This document shows, piece by piece, positions 1 through 7,485 of a stretch of DNA of 64,000 nt (within the stretch, counting starts at the first letter, position 1; each line of letters begins with the position of its first letter). The position numbers and the translations under genes were made by a program. The notes below the pieces were generated by a model, which had not been told where the DNA came from, did no database searches, and worked only from the letters and a program-made list of their open reading frames with translations. This DNA comes from Rubrobacter aplysinae (GTDB lineage Bacteria > Actinomycetota > Rubrobacteria > Rubrobacterales > Rubrobacteraceae): NCBI RefSeq assembly GCF_001029505.1, contig NZ_LEKH01000001.1, positions 1 to 64,000 on the forward strand. Reading direction: 5' to 3'.

Positions 1-103
1 TGGTAAGCTCAAGTGCTTCCGGCGTATCGCCACTCGTTACGATAGGAAGGCCCTGTACTATAAGTCTTTCGTGTATCTGGCAGCTTCTCTAATGTGGCTA
101 TGA
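1..103 (+). pseudogene. C-terminal tail of an IS5-type transposase
   Basis: From base 2 the plus strand reads openly to a TGA at 101-103 and encodes GKLKCFRRIATRYDRKALYY followed by a short hydrophobic tail ending LMWL. The FRRIATRYDRKA stretch with a following aromatic/aliphatic tail is the hallmark C-terminus of IS5-superfamily (IS427/ISL2-like) DDE transposases. Only about 33 codons lie in the window, so whether the rest is intact upstream cannot be seen. It borders a cluster of toxin-antitoxin-type genes, which fits an accessory region. No inverted repeat for its right end was recognised in 104-160. Confidence 0.75.
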
Positions 104-165
104 TCCGCAAATGTCGATTCTGCCTAGCTCGATAACTGTCTGTGTTGTGCCATGAGTAGTGCGTG

Positions 166-171
166 TATAAT
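166..171 (+). promoter_or_regulatory. -10 box of the vapBC promoter
   Basis: A consensus TATAAT lies 39 bp before the vapB ATG. A TTGTGC hexamer at 145-150 could be the -35 but is only 15 bp away. The leader between this box and the start contains TGTACA and GATATACA, a loose inverted repeat of the kind VapB-type antitoxins bind for autoregulation. Autoregulation is an inference from the family. Confidence 0.5.
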
Positions 172-210
172 TTTGTACATCGCAGATATACATCGTCGAG
201 GAAGTGACGC

Positions 211-456
211 ATGGTCCGCACTCAGATCTACTTGACGGAGGCAGAGCAAGAGGCGTTACGCTCTCTAGCACGAGTCACGGGGCGCTCCCAGAGCGAGCTT
301 ATCCGCGAGGCGATAGACGAGATGCTCGAACGGCAAGATCCGGTGGACCGTAAAGCTCTGATGCGTCAGGCACGCGGCATGTGGAGCGACCGCGACGACC
401 TTCCCGACTTGAGAGAGCTAAGAGACGAGTTCGACCGCTTTTCGGAGGGCGCTTAG
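211..456 (+). CDS. vapB: VapB-like ribbon-helix-helix antitoxin
   Basis: This 81-residue protein begins MVRTQIYLTEAEQEALRSLA and continues through a GRSQSELIREAI segment, the strand-helix-helix pattern of the CopG/Arc-type DNA-binding fold (about residues 1-42). The acidic C-terminal half (DLPDLRELRDEFDRF) is the usual toxin-wrapping tail. GAGGAAG sits 6 bp before the ATG. The gene ends 3 bp before the vapC start, so the two are co-transcribed. The expected role is to bind and silence the VapC nuclease and repress its own promoter. The family call is strong; the specific partner rests on gene order. Confidence 0.85.
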   Translation: MVRTQIYLTEAEQEALRSLARVTGRSQSELIREAIDEMLERQDPVDRKALMRQARGMWSDRDDLPDLRELRDEFDRFSEGA

Positions 457-459
457 CCG

Positions 460-855
460 TTGCCCGAGTCGCGCCTGCTGTTCGACACAGACGTCTTGAT
501 CGACTACCTGCGCGGCGAGCCACAAGCGATAGCGTATCTCGAAGAGCGTACAGAGATTCTGATGGTCTCCGCAGTCACCATAGCCGAGCTTTTCGCCGGA
601 GTCCGGGAAGGAGAAGAGCGTCGGAGGCTCAACAGCTTCCTCCGAATCTTTGAGGTCGTAGATGTGAGCCAGCAGATTGCCGAGAGAGGTGGTCTGATCC
701 GGCGTGGGTACAAGAGGAGTCACAATACCAGCCTGCCAGACGCCATCATCGCTGCCACCGCCGAGCTTGCGCCAGCAAGCCTGGTAACGCTCAACGACAA
801 GCATTTCCCGATGTTGGAGGGCGTGATCGTTCCGTATCGGAAAAGCTCTGGCTAG
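460..855 (+). CDS. vapC: VapC-like PIN-domain ribonuclease toxin
   Basis: 131 residues forming one PIN domain. The acidic metal ligands are visible: D in LLFDTDVLIDYL near the start, E in TIAELFAG, D in NTSLPDAIIAATA and D in VTLNDKHF. These are the four positions that hold Mg2+/Mn2+ in VapC RNases, so the enzyme looks catalytically intact. The start is TTG, 3 bp after the vapB stop, which couples translation to the antitoxin. Known VapC proteins cut initiator tRNA, other tRNAs or rRNA; the target here cannot be read from the sequence. Confidence 0.88.
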   Translation: MPESRLLFDTDVLIDYLRGEPQAIAYLEERTEILMVSAVTIAELFAGVREGEERRRLNSFLRIFEVVDVSQQIAERGGLIRRGYKRSHNTSLPDAIIAATAELAPASLVTLNDKHFPMLEGVIVPYRKSSG

Positions 856-859
856 TAGC

Positions 860-956
860 GGTGGCTTCCGATGCCCGGAGCTTGGTAACATTCAGAGATT
901 GGTTGAGGAAACCAGCAAGAGCTAATGGGGATCTGGGGTGAGTTCTTCAACGACTG
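860..956 (+). pseudogene. C-terminal remnant of a DUF4160 gene, frameshifted
   Basis: Bases 863-910 read GF..PELGNIQRLVEE in one frame, and 912-956 read QQELMGIWGEFFND-stop in another. Joined, they give the end of a DUF4160 protein (xxGF...EL..I.RLVEENQ.EL...W.E.F). The frame break falls in gaggaaaccag, where one A appears to be missing. DUF4160 genes typically sit directly upstream of DUF2442 genes, and the remnant overlaps the DUF2442 start at 938 just as an intact pair would. The N-terminal two thirds are absent and vapC abuts instead. Confidence 0.65.
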
Positions 957-1252
957 AATCGTCCTCCGCCCGCGCGCAGGAAGTAACCGTTACGGAAGAT
1001 ACGCTTACCGTCGAACTGGCGGATGGGCGCTCGATCTCCGTCCCGCTTGCGTGGTACCCGCGCCTCGCACACGGCACACTTGAGGAGCGCGACAACTGGC
1101 GCTTGATGGGCGAGGGCATCGGTATCCGTTGGACGATACTCGATGAGGATATAAGCCTGGAGAATCCGCTTATGGGCCGAGCTTCGGGAGAGAGTCAGCG
1201 GTCGCTAAAGCGGTGGTTGGAGCAGCGTACCTACTATCCCGAGAGTGGTTGA
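938..1252 (+). CDS. DUF2442-domain protein
   Basis: 104 residues with the DUF2442 signature: EDTLTVELADGRSISVPLAW, then a short Arg/Leu segment, WRLMGEGIGIRWTILDEDIS and a loop ending near the C-terminus. These proteins usually pair with DUF4160 in a putative toxin-antitoxin or regulatory couple, sometimes with an added DNA-binding domain, which is lacking here. The GTG start at 938 overlaps the DUF4160 remnant. Because the partner is broken, this gene is probably an orphan. The N-terminal 14 residues are Ser/Glu-rich and atypical. No experimental function is known to me. Confidence 0.75.
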   Translation: MSSSTTESSSARAQEVTVTEDTLTVELADGRSISVPLAWYPRLAHGTLEERDNWRLMGEGIGIRWTILDEDISLENPLMGRASGESQRSLKRWLEQRTYYPESG

Positions 1253-1269
1253 TATGAAAGGTTGTGGGT

Positions 1270-2076
1270 ATGAGTGAGAGTACCTGGAAAGACGCCATAG
1301 TCGATGTACTGAAGGAAGAAGAATCCGCTATGCACTTTACGGAAATAGCGGAGAAAATCGTCGAGAGTGGTCTACGCAAAAACATGGGCGCTACCCCTGC
1401 AAACACCGTAAATGCTGTAATAACCACGGATATAACAAGTAACGGAGAGGACTCAAAATTTGCGAGAGTAAGACGTGGTGAGTATATGCTCAGGGAGCAA
1501 CAAAAAGAAGACGTAAGCAAGATCGAAGCAGAGATTTCTAGTATTGAAGTGGATCAAGATTCCGACGTTCAAGCTGAAACAGGCATCATTCAGGCTTTTG
1601 GACTGTATTGGAGGCGAGATTTTGTACAGTGGAGCAACACACCCAGTCTCTTAGGACAACAAAACAGACGCTCTCAAACGGTAGACTTTGCTGAGCAAAA
1701 AGGGGTATATCTACTCCACGATGGCCGCAGCACAATTTACGTAGGACGCAGCGTAGATAGAACTATAGGTAGGCGTCTATACGAACATAATTATGATCGT
1801 TTAGGAGGACGCTGGGATAGATTCTCTTGGTTTGGTCTGCTAGAGGTCACAGAAGATGCACAACTCCGCGAACTGAGTCTGGCTGTAGATCAAGATGTTG
1901 TGATAGTAACTTTGGAAGCTCTTCTAATAGAAACATTAGAGCCTCCACAAAACCGCAAACGCGGAGATGAATTCCGAGCTATCGAATACCTACAGGCAAA
2001 AGATCCTTCTCTTGAGAAGCAGCAAGTTCTATCTTTATTGGACGATGTTAGGGACAAGCTAACAGAAAGATATTGA
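1270..2076 (+). CDS. HARE-HTH plus GIY-YIG-like nuclease fusion protein
   Basis: About 268 residues. Residues 1-75 (TWKDAIVDVLKEEESAMHFT, then EIAEKI..., ending RRGEYML) match the HARE-HTH winged-helix domain found in RNA polymerase delta subunits and restriction/modification enzymes. Residues ~120-215 carry GVYLLHDG, IYVGRS, RLYEH and WDRFSWF, then a candidate catalytic Glu in EALLIETLEPPQNRK, the layout of GIY-YIG nucleases. ATG 1270 has GAAAGG 8 bp upstream; a GTG at 1264 is too close to it. Base composition is clearly AT-richer than the flanks, a sign of recent transfer. A DNA-targeting nuclease, perhaps in defence, is plausible; no methylase partner is visible. Confidence 0.7.
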   Translation: MSESTWKDAIVDVLKEEESAMHFTEIAEKIVESGLRKNMGATPANTVNAVITTDITSNGEDSKFARVRRGEYMLREQQKEDVSKIEAEISSIEVDQDSDVQAETGIIQAFGLYWRRDFVQWSNTPSLLGQQNRRSQTVDFAEQKGVYLLHDGRSTIYVGRSVDRTIGRRLYEHNYDRLGGRWDRFSWFGLLEVTEDAQLRELSLAVDQDVVIVTLEALLIETLEPPQNRKRGDEFRAIEYLQAKDPSLEKQQVLSLLDDVRDKLTERY

Positions 2077-2103
2077 ACGGCAGTCTTCGTCTTTTAGGAG
2101 GTA

Positions 2104-2266
2104 AGGAGCGAGATAGGACTACTCGACTGGTCGATGGGGAACGCCTCCAAGATAGAGTCGGAGAGGATCGAGGGGAGTTCGAGCGGATGATGTTTCCGGG
2201 AGAGAGGATCGAGAAGCCTTATCTACTGATCTGAGGCCTCTTCGTGTTCACGAGCTAATTGAGCGC
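2104..2266 (+). pseudogene. Decayed partial copy of the PH-domain gene at 3910
   Basis: This stretch aligns base for base with the start of the gene at 3910-4290: actcgactgg...atgggg against actcgacggg...atggga, then gagaggatcgag, ccgggagagaggatcgagaa and ttcgtgttcacga in register. It has lost a G in the ggggg run (frameshift), its ATG is altered and it has in-frame stops (gatctga, gagctaa). Homology ends near 2266, directly before the MFS stop codon, so the copy covers only the first ~55 codons. The two copies bracket the MFS gene as direct repeats. Confidence 0.75.
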
Positions 2267-2272
2267 GTACGT

Positions 2273-3526
2273 TCACACGGAACCATCTGCCTTCTCGGCA
2301 GCCCTGCGTCTGATCAGCAGCTTCAGCATGGCCGCGATGCCGAGGGCGGGGCCGATGGCGAGGATGCCGAAGCCGACCTTCCAGCTGAAGGCTTCCACGA
2401 GCACGGGGACCAGCCAGATGGTAGCCATGGTGAGGGTGAAGCCGAGGGCAAGCTGGAGCGTGACGGCGGTGCCGACGTATGCTTGATCCGCGACCTCGGT
2501 GATCACCGTGGAGAACTGCGCGGAGTCGGCTATCACCCAGAATCCCCACAGTAGCCCGACCGCCAGTGCGACCACCGGGGCCGAGATGGTGAACCCTATA
2601 GCCAGGGCGCAAACCCCCGAGATGAGCATGGACACTGAGGTCGCCTGGGACCGGCCCCACTTGTCTCCCAAGAGGCCACCAGCAAGACATCCCAGCGCGC
2701 CGACCCCGATCACGGCGAAGGCCGCAAGCGCAGCCTTGCCCGCCGGGTCCGCGACCCCGGCCCGTTCGAGCACGTCGGCGTAGAAGACGGCGAACCAGGC
2801 CCACATGGCGTATAGCTCCCACATGTGTCCGAAGTAGCCCGCCGAGGAGAGGAGGACGCCGCGATTCGTGACCGCGCTCCAGGCCTGGCGCGGATCGAAG
2901 TGGCTGGCCGGGAAGGGGAACGGCCCGTCGCTCCCCGCAACCTCCGCGATAAGGCCGCCCGCGAGCGTGAGGACGGAGGTGGTCACTATGACGAGTTGCC
3001 AGTCGAGCCCGCCGAGACCGTTGACCAGATGCGGCGTCGCAGATCCCAGCGTCAGCGCCCCGACCATGATGCCGAGCGCGGTGCCGCGCCGGAAGCGGAA
3101 CCAGGTTGACATGGCCTTCATCGCGGGCGGATACACACCCGCCAGGCACGCCCCCGTGGCCGCCCGGAGCAGGATCGCCACCACCGGCGAAGGTTCGAGT
3201 ACGAGCAGCACGTTGAGCCCGGCTGCCCCGAGCCCGCCGTACAGCATGAAGCGGCGCGGCGGGATGCGATCCGCGAGCCCCAGCACCACGGAAGAGACCG
3301 CACCCGCCACGAAACCGAGCTGGACCGCAATAGTCATCCAGGAGCTCTGGGCGGGGGAGAGGCTCCACTCCGATTCTAGCTGGGGCACGACGGCGGTCGC
3401 CGAGAACCACGTCGTCATGGCTAGCAGCATAGCCGCGGCCAGCGTGACCAGCCCGAGCCAGCGTCCGGGCGGGTCGCGATCCGTCGGAACGTCCTGTCGG
3501 GTGTCTCCGGGCCGCCTGGCGGTCAT
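2273..3526 (-). CDS. MFS transporter
   Basis: 417 residues with about 12 hydrophobic helices. The loop between helices 2 and 3 reads VVLGLADRIPPRR, a variant of the MFS GxLaDrxGrr motif, and a second copy GGLLGDKWGRS follows the central loop, as expected for the duplicated six-helix halves. The N-terminal ~25 residues are charged and cytoplasmic. The substrate cannot be assigned; resemblance is to the CynX/NarK-like and sugar-phosphate-like MFS groups. It is transcribed alone, and its 3' end abuts the pseudogene at 2104-2266. Confidence 0.85.
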   Translation of the reverse strand: MTARRPGDTRQDVPTDRDPPGRWLGLVTLAAAMLLAMTTWFSATAVVPQLESEWSLSPAQSSWMTIAVQLGFVAGAVSSVVLGLADRIPPRRFMLYGGLGAAGLNVLLVLEPSPVVAILLRAATGACLAGVYPPAMKAMSTWFRFRRGTALGIMVGALTLGSATPHLVNGLGGLDWQLVIVTTSVLTLAGGLIAEVAGSDGPFPFPASHFDPRQAWSAVTNRGVLLSSAGYFGHMWELYAMWAWFAVFYADVLERAGVADPAGKAALAAFAVIGVGALGCLAGGLLGDKWGRSQATSVSMLISGVCALAIGFTISAPVVALAVGLLWGFWVIADSAQFSTVITEVADQAYVGTAVTLQLALGFTLTMATIWLVPVLVEAFSWKVGFGILAIGPALGIAAMLKLLIRRRAAEKADGSV

Positions 3527-3909
3527 CGCGGCGACGCCGGAATGTATGCTACCGTCGCTTCCGTCGAGCGCATCCGGTGTATTTCGAGGGCGTGGAGGAT
3601 CTCGCCGCCGATGCGGATAGGCTTCCGGAACCCCCCGTTAACGGACACGAAGAAAGCCTCCAGACCAGGAATATACCCGGCCGACCGATGTTCGCCAGAG
3701 CATAGCGTTGGACAATGCATTCTAGAAAGCCCCTAACCCACCCGTGTCGGCGACCATCCAATACTGATTAGCAGATAAGCTAGCACTTTCAATTACTTGC
3801 GTAAAGGAGTCAGGGGGCCAGGGCACTCGCAAATCGCGCGTATCGGCTTTCGCTAACGGACGGGGTAACTCTATACTCTGCAGTATCCCGTAAACCGAGG
3901 CTGGAGGAG
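3527..3909. other. Intergenic region with no recognised gene
   Basis: 380 bp between the divergent MFS and PH-domain genes. Short open frames exist on both strands (for example 3523-3720 minus), but none resembles a family I know or has a convincing ribosome site. The part from 3740 to 3860 is AT-richer and probably carries the promoter of the PH-domain gene; ctatactctgcagtat near 3870-3885 offers TATACT as a -10. Confidence 0.4.
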
Positions 3910-4290
3910 ATGATGGGATTACTCGACGGGTTGATGGGAAATGCTTCCGAGATAGAGCCCGAGAGGATCGAGGGGGAGTTCGAGCGGGTTATGGCTCCGG
4001 GAGAGAGGATCGAGAAGGCTTATCTCCTGATCCGGGACCTGTTCGTGTTCACGAACAAGCGGCTCATCCTGGTGGATAAGCAGGGGATGACGGGGAACAA
4101 GGTCGAGTATCATTCTCTGCCGTACAGGAACATCACGCACTTCAGCGTGGAGACTGCGGGGCACTTCGACCTGGATGCGGAGCTCAAGATCTGGATCTCG
4201 GGCAGCTCCATGCCGATCCAGAAGCAGTTCAACAAGAAGCTGAATATCTACGACGTGCAGAGCGTGCTCGCGGGCTACGTGCTCGGCTAG
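3910..4290 (+). CDS. PH-domain (bPH_1) protein
   Basis: 126 residues: MMGLLDGLMGNASEIEPERI, then the bacterial pleckstrin-homology fold with the diagnostic FVFTNKRLILVDKQG strand-turn-strand and a C-terminal helix. This matches small stand-alone YvbH-type bPH_1 proteins, cytoplasmic or membrane-peripheral and of unproved function. GGAGGAG precedes two consecutive ATG codons (3910, 3913), so either could be used. A truncated, inactivated copy lies 1.6 kb upstream. Confidence 0.8.
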   Translation: MMGLLDGLMGNASEIEPERIEGEFERVMAPGERIEKAYLLIRDLFVFTNKRLILVDKQGMTGNKVEYHSLPYRNITHFSVETAGHFDLDAELKIWISGSSMPIQKQFNKKLNIYDVQSVLAGYVLG

Positions 4291-4306
4291 CCTCTCTCCA
4301 GACTCT

Positions 4307-4966
4307 CTAGCCGCCTTCTCCGCGCAGGCCGTCCAGAAGTAGTGTCTGCAGCGAGCGTAGGATGTGGTCCGGCTCCAGGCCGAGGTCGTGGCGCTGGAAG
4401 AGGTAGAGGTCTATGTTCAGCGGGGCCAGGATCGCGTCGGGGAGGGATTCCGTGTCTACGGGCGGGATCTCACCGCTCTCGACGGCCCGCGATAGCAGCG
4501 TGGCGACGGTCGCGCGCAGCCAGCGATAGAAGGGGCCTCGGTACTGGGCGGCGGGATCACGCTCGCCGCCGGAGGACCGGATCGCACCCAGGAGCGCCGC
4601 GTTCTCCTCGTTGAAGCGCACGATGCCCACCAGTAGCCCCGATAGCCCCTCCAGTGCCGTGCCCCCCGATAGCCCACCCTCCTCGACGCGCTTCCGGAAC
4701 CCCTCGGAGAAGCGCCGGATGCTCTCGTACAAGAGCTCCGAGCACAGCGCGCCCTTGTGCTCGAAGCGCCGGTACAGCGTGCCCTGCCCGACGCCCGCCG
4801 TGCGCGCTATCTCGTGCATGCTCACCCTCTCGACCCCGCTCTGATCGAAGAGAGACCGCGCCACCGACAGGATGTGATGCCGCCGCTCGGCCGCGTCCCG
4901 CCGCTCCTCGCCCCGCTCCGGCCAGTATTCCGCGAGCGCCGGGAGGCCGGATCGAGACGCTCCCAC
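4307..4966 (-). CDS. TetR-family transcriptional regulator
   Basis: The N-terminal helix-turn-helix is clear: HHILSVARSLFDQSG, then SMHEIARTAGVGQGTLYRRF and EHKGALCSELL. The C-terminal half is the ligand/dimer domain, including RFNEENAALLGAIRSSGGE. The open frame extends upstream to 5161, but that part would translate the two palindromic operators, so I place the start at the GTG at 4966 (219 residues); its ribosome site is weak. It is divergent from the quinone-oxidoreductase gene at 5221 and very probably represses it and itself through the two operators. Inducer unknown. Confidence 0.8.
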   Translation of the reverse strand: MGASRSGLPALAEYWPERGEERRDAAERRHHILSVARSLFDQSGVERVSMHEIARTAGVGQGTLYRRFEHKGALCSELLYESIRRFSEGFRKRVEEGGLSGGTALEGLSGLLVGIVRFNEENAALLGAIRSSGGERDPAAQYRGPFYRWLRATVATLLSRAVESGEIPPVDTESLPDAILAPLNIDLYLFQRHDLGLEPDHILRSLQTLLLDGLRGEGG

Positions 4967-4998
4967 CCCAACCGGGTTTTCCGGCTTCTCCTTGAAAG

Positions 4999-5012
4999 CG
5001 GACAATTGTCCG
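4999..5012. promoter_or_regulatory. TetR operator 1
   Basis: CGGACAATTGTCCG is a perfect 14-bp palindrome between the divergent TetR and quinone-oxidoreductase genes. It lies 33 bp upstream of the proposed TetR start. A near copy sits 39 bp away, so the pair is best read as the binding sites of this TetR protein. Confidence 0.75.
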
Positions 5013-5037
5013 GTAAAACCTCCGGTAGACACGAAAG

Positions 5038-5051
5038 TGGACAGTTGTCCG
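5038..5051. promoter_or_regulatory. TetR operator 2
   Basis: TGGACAGTTGTCCG differs from operator 1 at two positions and is flanked by GAAAG like it. The centre-to-centre distance is 39 bp, close to four helical turns, which puts both sites on one face of the DNA and would allow cooperative binding. Confidence 0.72.
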
Positions 5052-5220
5052 AAAGTGTAGCAATCACGGGTCATGGATGCCGGAAAGGGGGTACGAGGTT
5101 GGTGGTATCCCGGGCGGACGTGGCGGACTTCATACTGGCCCGAGCCGAGAACGGAAGCCACGCCGGCCGATACCGATGGTCAGCTACTAGCGTGTTCAAA
5201 GCGTTCGAGAGAGGAGAGCC

Positions 5221-6201
5221 ATGAGAGCGATAAGGGTCGAGGAGCCGGGCGGGCCGGATGCGCTCGTGTTGCGGGACGTTGCGGAGCCCGAGCCCGGAGC
5301 GAGGGAGGTCTTGATCCGGGTCGAGGTGGCCGGCGTGAACTACGCGGATACCGGCGTGAGGGCCGGGATGATGTTCGGCCCCCACGCCCACGAGCTGCCC
5401 GTGACGCCGGGATTCGAGGTTGCGGGCACCGTCGCGGCGCTCGGTGAGGGCGTCGCCGGACCGGAGGAGGGGACGCGGGTAGTCGCCGTGCTCGACTCCG
5501 GCGGGTACGCCGAGTACGCGGTCGCCGGGGCGGGGTCACTCGTCGAGGTGCCGGATGGGGTAAGCCTGGAGGCCGCCACGGCGGCGCTCCTCGTGCAGGG
5601 CATTACCGCATACGGGACGCTGCACGACGCCGGGCGTCTCGCCGCCGGAGAAAGCGTGCTGGTACAGGCCGCCGCCGGCGGGGTCGGGTCTCTGGCTGTG
5701 CAGTTGGCTCGGATAGCGGGCGCGGAGACGGTTATCGGCACGGCGGGCAGCGAGGAGAAACGGGAGTTCGTGCGGAGCCTGGGGGCGGATCTCGCCGTGG
5801 ACTACGGCGAGGACGACTGGCCCGAGCGGGTTCTGGAGGCTACGGACGGGCGCGGCGCCGACGTGGTGCTGGAGTCCGTGGGCGGCGACGCCGGGGCGCG
5901 GGCCTTCGAGTGTCTCGCGCCGCTCGGGCGGCTCGTGATGTTCGGGGCGGCGAGCGGGAGCCCGATGCCGCCGCCGGATCTGATGCGGATGAACGTCCAG
6001 GGACAGACCGTCACCGGGTTCGGGGGACCCTGGATCCGGCCCGGCAGAGCCGGGGCCGCGAGGGAGGAGATCTCCCGCAACATCGCCAGTGGTGAGCTCG
6101 AGCCGGTAATAGGGTTGTCCCTGCCGCTCGAACGGGCTGCCGAGGCTCACCGTGCCCTGGAGAACCGCGAGACGACCGGCAAGATCCTGCTCACGGTCTA
6201 A
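5221..6201 (+). CDS. Quinone oxidoreductase-like MDR dehydrogenase
   Basis: 326 residues of the zinc-free medium-chain dehydrogenase/reductase family. An N-terminal GroES-like half (GVNYADTGVRAG, PGFEVAGTVAALGEGV) is followed by a Rossmann half with AAAGGVGSLAVQLARIAGA, the NADPH-binding loop, and ends ETTGKILLTV as QOR enzymes do. The Cys/His ligands of zinc alcohol dehydrogenases are absent. The likely reaction is NADPH-dependent reduction of quinones or enones. GAGAGGAGAGCC precedes the ATG. The gene is divergent from a TetR gene with two operators between them, so it is probably induced by a reactive electrophile or quinone. Confidence 0.85.
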   Translation: MRAIRVEEPGGPDALVLRDVAEPEPGAREVLIRVEVAGVNYADTGVRAGMMFGPHAHELPVTPGFEVAGTVAALGEGVAGPEEGTRVVAVLDSGGYAEYAVAGAGSLVEVPDGVSLEAATAALLVQGITAYGTLHDAGRLAAGESVLVQAAAGGVGSLAVQLARIAGAETVIGTAGSEEKREFVRSLGADLAVDYGEDDWPERVLEATDGRGADVVLESVGGDAGARAFECLAPLGRLVMFGAASGSPMPPPDLMRMNVQGQTVTGFGGPWIRPGRAGAAREEISRNIASGELEPVIGLSLPLERAAEAHRALENRETTGKILLTV

Positions 6202-6405
6202 CCAGAGATGTTCAAGACCCGGGGCCATGAACCCGGATAGATAGTTGAAGAGGGCGTGGATCTTGTGCCTCTATTAGAGGCCTGGATATAACGATTCACG
6301 TCCGGAAGGTACTCTAAGAACTGCAAGAACTGCTCGCCCTCATGCCGGGCCCCCACCAGACGGATGAGTCAATCGAGGAGAAAACCGAGGTGGAGGTTCA
6401 AAGTA

Positions 6406-7329
6406 ATGAAGGCTATCGGCATATCTCGGCCAGAACGAATGCAAGTCCTGACGTTGATGGACATTCCGGTGCCGGAGTTGGACCGTGGCGAGGCGCTGGT
6501 CCGTATCCAGACGGTCGGGGTTGGTATTCAAGACCGCTGGTGGATTCCCTCCAATGCGCGTTTTCCTTACGCTATCGGGCTTGAAGGCGCGGGCATTATC
6601 GAGAGTGTGGGCAGCGGGGTAACAGGGTTTGAGCCGGGCGATAGGGTGATGTTCTCCTCTGCCCAACAACCGAAAGGCGGCACCTGGGCCGAGTTCGTAG
6701 CCGTCCCCGGCGCGTGCTTAATTTCCATGCCGGATGCTCTCGAGTTCACGGATGCCGTCGCCCTCCCAATTGCTGGCACAACAGCCCTGGAAGGGCTCAG
6801 GGCGCTCGAGTTGGGCCGAGACGGTACAGTATTCATGGCTGGTGCATCAGGCGCAATCGGCACGTTGGCGATACAGTTGGCAACGATGCGCGGGTATCGC
6901 GTTGCGGCCTCCGCCTCGGCGAAGAACCATGAGCATATGCTGTGGCTGGGGGCTGGGCTAGCAGTGGATTACCGTGACCCCGATTGGGCGAAGCAGGTCT
7001 TGCAGTGGATGCCAGAAGGCGTCGGTGCGGCCCTGGCTATTCAGCCTGCGACGGGAGTGACGAGTATGCAGGTGGTTAGGGACGGTGGGAAAGTGGTCAC
7101 GATTTCGGGAGATCAAGTGTCGCCCGAACGAGGTATTACGGTTGAGCAGATGAGGCACCACCCGGAAACACTTAAAGAGTTGTCCCGACTAGCCGAGGAT
7201 GTGGCAGCCGGCCGTGTACGGGTTGTAATAGAGCGAGCCTATCCATTCGAGCAGGGGATTGAGGCGCTGCAGAAAACAGAGACGCGACATGCACAAGGGA
7301 AGGTCGTCCTCACCATGCCGGACCGCTGA
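6406..7329 (+). CDS. MDR-family alcohol dehydrogenase/quinone reductase
   Basis: About 307 residues from MKAIGISRPERM. The N-terminal part has LEGAGIIESVGSGVTGFEPG; the Rossmann part has MAGASGAIGTLAIQLATMRG, a variant NADP loop, and GAGLAVDYRDPDW; it ends RHAQGKVVLTM. No zinc ligands. The open frame reaches upstream to 6342, but GGTGGAGG before the ATG at 6406 and the start of the conserved fold favour 6406. It is somewhat less GC-rich than its neighbours. It is the second of four MDR genes in the window and not obviously in an operon with the first (200 bp gap). Confidence 0.82.
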   Translation: MKAIGISRPERMQVLTLMDIPVPELDRGEALVRIQTVGVGIQDRWWIPSNARFPYAIGLEGAGIIESVGSGVTGFEPGDRVMFSSAQQPKGGTWAEFVAVPGACLISMPDALEFTDAVALPIAGTTALEGLRALELGRDGTVFMAGASGAIGTLAIQLATMRGYRVAASASAKNHEHMLWLGAGLAVDYRDPDWAKQVLQWMPEGVGAALAIQPATGVTSMQVVRDGGKVVTISGDQVSPERGITVEQMRHHPETLKELSRLAEDVAAGRVRVVIERAYPFEQGIEALQKTETRHAQGKVVLTMPDR

Positions 7330-7485
7330 AATGTCTCCGGAGACCTTGTTCGCACTTTGAGCAGCAACAATGGAGCACGTATTCATGTGCAAGGGGCGAT
7401 TGGCCTCAAAGTGCGTGCAAGCAGGTGCAAGATATGAGAGATCTAACCCGCGGCAGAACCGGCCGCAGCCGACTCCGGTTGCGCT

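Noticed and set aside
2223-3410. 395-codon second minus-strand frame within the MFS gene
   Set aside because: Arg/Gly/Pro-rich shadow; the other frame has clear MFS motifs.
3523-3761. Short frames of 65-70 codons in the MFS/PH gap
   Set aside because: Three overlapping frames compete, none with a ribosome site or recognisable fold.
4967-5161. N-terminal extension of the TetR protein
   Set aside because: It would translate both operators, and the residues are not TetR-like.
7333-7344. GTCTCCGGAGAC palindrome after the MDR gene at 6406
   Set aside because: It has no loop or T-run to be a terminator and no second copy to suggest an operator.
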